From Ministeria vibrans ATCC 50519 (taxonomy: Eukaryota; Opisthokonta; Filasterea), in contig CALSCP010001127.1 of assembly GCA_943704425.1 (NCBI GenBank), forward strand, positions 27,108-48,106: 20,999 nt of DNA. Direction: 5' to 3'. How positions within the stretch are numbered: the first letter of the stretch is position 1; every line of letters begins with the position of its first letter. Position numbers and translations under genes: made by a program. Positions 17,588-20,999 of this stretch are shown here, one piece after another. The notes beneath the pieces were generated by a model. That model was given only the letters and a program-made list of their open reading frames with translations. It was not told the origin of the DNA and made no database searches.

Positions 17588-18433
17588 ATGGCCGAGTATA
17601 TTGCGCAGAAAAAGCGCGAATTTGCCGATGCCAAGTTTCAAGACTTTCGTGGGCATACAGGGCCCATTCAGTCGTTGGCATGGAACTGTGAAGGTCGCAG
17701 GGTTGCGACATCGTCGGTTGATAAGAGCGCGCGGGTGTGGAATGTCGAGCGAAACGTATGAAACGTATCAAAAGTGCACATTGTTCTGACTTGTTCGTTT
17801 CGCCTCTCTGCGTCGCTCTTGTAGACGTCCGAAGTGGTCCTGTCGGGCCACACGAATACAGTTGATCAGTTGAGTTGGGATCCGACGAGAAACGACCGAT
17901 TGGCGACGGCTTCGTCCGACAAGACTGTGCGTCTGTGGGACAGTCGAAGTACGCGTGTTGTGTTGTGTTGTGTGTGTGTGTGTGTGTGTGTGTGTTATGG
18001 TGAGTGTGTTTATTTTGTTGGGGTGTTTGGAATAGTGGTATTATGTTGTGTTATGATGAATGCTTTCGTAGTGTGTTGTGTGAATGTCTCCTTTTTTCTG
18101 TGTCTATAAGAAGAATAAATGTATATGGGTGTGCGATCAACTCTTCTCATTCTGTCTGGGTGTGTAGCTGCCAAGGCCATTCAGGTGATCAAAACGCCGG
18201 GAGAGAATATTAATGTTGCATGGAGTCCCGACGGCAAGAGCATTGCTGTGGGTGATAAGGTATGTGTGATAAAATAGGTTGCGAGACGGTCGAAGCTGAC
18301 AGTTGTGATAGAACGACAACATTTCGTTGATTGATGTGCGAAAAGGATCGATTGCAAAGACGACCAAGATAGGGACGTCGGAGGTACGGGGAGAAGCAAA
18401 GTGATAGAAGAGGGAGAAAGAAACAAAGTGATA

Positions 18434-18482
<49 letters not shown>

Positions 18483-19078
18483 CGAGAGTGTCTTTGTGGT
18501 GTGTGTGTGTGTGTGTGTGTGCGCGAAGGGAAGAAATGAATAGTAACCTTGTGTGGTTAGGTCAACGAAATGGCATGGCACAGTTCGAGCACAATGTTGT
18601 TTGTGACCAATGGCAACGGCATTACGACGGTCGCACTGCCGTCGTTCACGGTCACTCCCCTGTTAGACTCGCACACGGCCATTTGTACGACGGTGGCGCT
18701 GGATCCTCGTTCACGAGCGTTTGCGTCTGGCTCGCACGACGCCACTGTGGTCCTGTGGGATCTGCCTGAGCTCATTCCCGTGCGCTCCGTTACCTCCCTC
18801 GACTATCCCGTGCGCTCTCTCTCCTTCAGGTACCTTCAAACCAGCTCTTGCCTAGTCCTCTTTGACTCCTTCCTGTGCATTGTAGCTTTGACGGTGAGCT
18901 CATTTCGTCGTCGTCTGAGGACAAATTTATCGACATTTCGCATGTCAAGACAGGCCAGTGCGTCGCGCAGATCCCCCACGACTCGTCGACAAACGCTGCC
19001 AAGTTCCATCCCTCCCGTTTTCTCCTTGCCTTTGACCATGACTCCTCAATGCGACTCTGTACTCCCAAAACACTGTAA
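17588..19078 (+). CDS. THOC3: THO complex subunit 3 (TEX1) WD40 protein, 305 aa
   Basis: Component of THO/TREX, which couples transcription and splicing to nuclear mRNA export. Exons 17588-17755, 17825-17948, 18168-18259, 18312-18383, 18561-18829 and 18886-19078 (918 nt) join in frame with introns of 69, 219, 52, 177 and 56 nt. WD40 blades are visible in order: FRGHTGPIQSLAWNCEGRRVA...SARVWN; LSGHTNTVDQLSWDP...DKTVRLWD; INVAWSPDGKSIAVGDK; VNEMAWHSS; HTAICTTVALDPRSRAFASGSHDATVVLWD; VRSLSFSFDGELISSSSEDKFIDI; and a C-terminal strand set. Order and sequence follow THOC3 closely (start with a short helix AEYIAQKKREFADAKF). Slightly shorter than animal THOC3 because of trimmed termini. Introns 2 and 4 carry long TG tracts. 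Confidence 0.94.
17958..17996 (+). repeat. TG dinucleotide tract in THOC3 intron 2
   Basis: About 18 TG units, starting about 10 bases after the donor at 17949; TG-rich sequence continues more loosely to about 18090. Purine-pyrimidine alternation of this length can adopt Z-DNA. Confidence 0.9.
18434..18524 (+). repeat. TG dinucleotide tracts in THOC3 intron 4
   Basis: Two TG tracts (about 18436-18478 and 18499-18522) separated by a GCGAGCGAGAGTGTCTT spacer, in the intron 18384-18560. Confidence 0.9.
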
Positions 19079-19112
19079 TGTGCACATTTCTTTCCTTTTT
19101 ACATTTATATAA

Positions 19113-19118
19113 TTTATT
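19113..19118 (-). terminator. AATAAA polyadenylation signal immediately after a stop codon
   Basis: Reading on the minus strand, the TAA stop (19123-19121) is followed by AT and then AATAAA. The signal lies in the 42-base gap between the two convergent stop codons, so both transcripts must overlap each other's coding DNA or end almost at the stop. Confidence 0.5.
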
Positions 19119-19120
19119 AT

Positions 19121-20747
19121 TTACATATGCATTTGCATGGTGGAGGGCAGATTGAGTGCTTCAGCAGACTAAGCAAAAAAGAGGAAAGAATGAACAAAGA
19201 AAAGAAGAAGAGAAGAAAGAAAAAAGAAGAGAAGAAGAAAGAAAAGGGGCAATTAAAAGAGACAAAGAAACAGAGCGAGAGGAAGAGATAGGAGGAACGA
19301 AAAAGAAACACAATGATAGAGTGAGTAGGTTGATTACGAGTGTGATGTTGAGCGCGGCCCTGAGACGGGCATCGTCGTGTGCAGTGAAGAGGCGAAAGGG
19401 CGCGAGATGGGCGCATAGGGAGGGCGGAGGGTCGTCGGCAGGAGAAACACTGGTGCGTATGTACTCGCGGATGGCCTGGTGGAGTCGCTCGTGCGTGTGC
19501 GTTGGAAGCAGAGATGCGTGAATGCGCAGGGGTGCCAGGACCCCCGCAAGACTGTACTTGGCAAGAGTACGATTGCGCTGTGCCTCTTCCGCTGCCCGCG
19601 CTGCCTCGTCCTCCACCATATCCCCGTCTGTCTCGGCCACTGCTGCAGTGTACTCCTCCATTCCATCCCCCATTGCCTCCTCCACCTCTGCCTTCTTCTC
19701 GCTTGCTTCCATCCTCTCGCTTGTTACCCCTTCGCTCTTGCTTCCACCTCCCTCCTCATTTAACTTCTCTCGGTGGTGACCCTCGCCTTCTCGCTTGCTG
19801 CGCTTCAGTCTCGATTCCTCTTCGTCGTCGGTGTGGTCGCGTTGCTTCTTGCGCGACACATACGACGACGATGACGACGCGGACAAGCGCGCATCACTCG
19901 AGCGACCCGCCCGGTAACCCCCACTATTGCTGTCGTCGTTGTTGTTGCTGCTGGTGTTATTGTGACTGTGACGTCGATCGCGCTCGTCACGGCGTTCGAG
20001 TGCGCGTCGCTCTTCGAGTCTCCCTTGTTCCTGTCGTCGAGACTCTCCGCGTCGCGTTTCAAACATGGACCGAGTGTGTTCTCGACGGTGATCGCGGGCC
20101 GAGTCGGCGGCGGACCGCGTGTTTGCATGCGACGACCAGTGTGAGTCGGTGCTTGCACTGGTTCCCGATGACGACATGTGGTCGGGCCAGCGCCTCGAGT
20201 CACTGGTGCGAGGGACGCTAAAGTTGCCACTACCCGACGGGTTTGCAGTAAAACGGTCACGACGGTCGTACGACAACGAAGACGATGCGACGGGTGGACC
20301 TCTTTGAACAGGAGGCATTTCGGACCAGGGCATACGCGAAGAGGAGGCTGACACAGAAGGTGCGGAAGGAGCAAAGTGAGAAGCGGGCGGCGGAGGTGGA
20401 GGTGGAGGCAGCCCGCCGTCACGGTGCCAATACTCTCTCTCACTCCTGCTCTGCTGATTGGTACGACTCGTGTCGCTGTGCGACGCGTGCTCATCACTCA
20501 TATCGAATGGAAGCACAACCTCCTTCACAGACGCACTGGTGTGGTGTTGTGGAGGCGCGCTGAGAGGAGCGGTCAGAAAAGACGACGACGACGACGACGG
20601 TGGCAGTTGCCAAATTCCGCCGCCACCGCCACCGCCACCACCACTACTCGTAGTGGTAGTAGTACCGGTGTCGCCTGGACCTGTCCTCAAAGGATAGGCA
20701 TTGGCGCCGGTGGTAGCTGTTGCCGGCAGCGCTTGGCTGCCGCGTTT
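19121..20747 (-). CDS. Unrecognised Ser/Gly/Arg-rich, probably nuclear protein; 5' end uncertain or outside the window
   Basis: Function not recognised. The main exon ends at 19338 (CTC|GTAATC) and a last exon 19168-19121 follows a 169-nt, almost pure pyrimidine intron ending TTTTTTGCTTAG; the fused C-terminus is ...ITLSAEALNLPSTMQMHM. The open frame runs upstream without a stop into the terminal minisatellite. The first ATG in frame is at 20501 (MSDEHASHSD), giving 403 residues; however, frame-open, codon-like sequence continues upstream to about 20720, where TTCTAAAC elements and a GGCAG suggest a 3' splice site, so an earlier exon is likely. Visible: poly-Gly and poly-Ser, poly-Pro, Arg/Glu alternating region (RRQEQGRLEERRALERRDERDRR), a basic KKQRDH/LKRSKR nuclear-localisation-like stretch, an acidic segment, and a folded-looking C-terminal 80 residues (LAKYSLAGVLAPLRIHASLL). 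Possibly an RNA-associated protein by composition only. Confidence 0.6.
19169..19337 (-). other. Purine/pyrimidine-skewed intron
   Basis: The plus strand is about 130 bases of almost only A and G (19171-19312), giving a C/T-only intron in the transcript of the minus-strand gene. This is an extreme polypyrimidine tract spanning most of the intron, and mirror-like AAGAAG segments could form a triplex. Confidence 0.75.
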
Positions 20748-20780
20748 AGAATAGAAAAGCAAGTTTAGAATAAGGAGGAC

Positions 20781-20999
20781 AGAAAGAGAGAGTTTGAGAG
20801 TTTGAGAGTTTGAGAGTTTGAGAGTTTGAGAGTTTGAGAGAGAGAGTTTGAGAGTTTGAGAGAGAGAGTTTGAGAGTTTGAGAGTTTGAGAGTTTGAGAG
20901 TTTGAGAGTTTGAGAGAGAGAGTTTGAGAGAGAGAGTTTGAGAGAGAGAGTTTGAGAGAGAGAGAGAGAGAGTTTGAGAGTTTGAGAGAGAGAGTTTGA
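20781..20999. repeat. Minisatellite of TTTGAGAG units with variable AG tails, continuing beyond the window
   Basis: After a short purine lead-in, units begin at 20793 and run to the last base. Nearly all are 8 bases (TTTGAGAG) or 14 bases (TTTGAG followed by four AG), with one 22-base unit (eight AG). Observed lengths in order: five 8s, 14, 8, 14, five 8s, 14, 14, 14, 22, 8, 14, then a partial unit. Being 8-based it is not frame-preserving; on the minus strand it is C/T/A only and free of stops. Confidence 0.93.

Noticed and set aside
19169-19337. Phe/Ser/Leu-rich tail resembling a transmembrane segment on the last gene
   Set aside because: It is translation of the pyrimidine-only intron; a GTAATC donor and TTGCTTAG acceptor remove it in frame.

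Overview
The window is nuclear DNA of a compact, intron-containing eukaryote, most likely a free-living unicellular protist. The genes carry short GT...AG introns (48-70 nt is common), with coding GC clearly above the AT-rich intergenic and intronic DNA, and genes packed on both strands a few hundred bases apart. The recognisable products are all eukaryotic: an ASPM-type spindle protein, an eIF4E class II (4EHP-like) cap-binding protein, the THO subunit THOC3/TEX1, a VwkA-like vWA protein and a Ypd1-like histidine phosphotransfer protein. The last two families are prominent in amoebae and other protists, so Amoebozoa is a reasonable guess, but the sequence does not prove the lineage.

Layout, left to right: (1) minus strand 3548 to beyond base 1, 5' part of an ASPM homologue (ASH domain, two CH domains, start of an IQ array). 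(2) minus 5211-3831, an unrecognised 402-residue helical protein in three exons. (3) 5212-5629, a divergent spacer holding an unexplained GC-richer module flanked by T10CC repeats. (4) plus 5630-8073, a 666-residue coiled-coil plus vWA protein in four exons. (5) minus 12619-8405, a 1364-residue low-complexity protein in three exons, with a tandem 40-residue repeat and a coiled-coil C-terminus. (6) plus 13356-14498, 4EHP-like protein in five exons. (7) plus 14792-15708, HPt phosphotransfer protein in two exons. (8) minus 17403-15919, an intronless type II membrane protein resembling a glycosyltransferase. (9) plus 17588-19078, THOC3 in six exons. (10) minus, stop at 19121, an unrecognised Ser/Gly/Arg-rich protein whose 5' end may lie outside the window. 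The window ends in a TTTGAGAG-type minisatellite.

I see no operon-like functional module; the genes look like unrelated housekeeping and signalling genes (spindle, translation control, mRNA export, phosphorelay, secretory pathway). Exon models were built by hand from reading frame, splice sites and family alignment from memory; junctions are phase-consistent but not checked against transcripts. The most unusual items are the 5310-5537 module, the alternating 40/80-residue repeat, the recurring self-complementary AAT/ATT blocks, and the very tight THOC3/gene-10 tail-to-tail junction beside a pure purine/pyrimidine intron.
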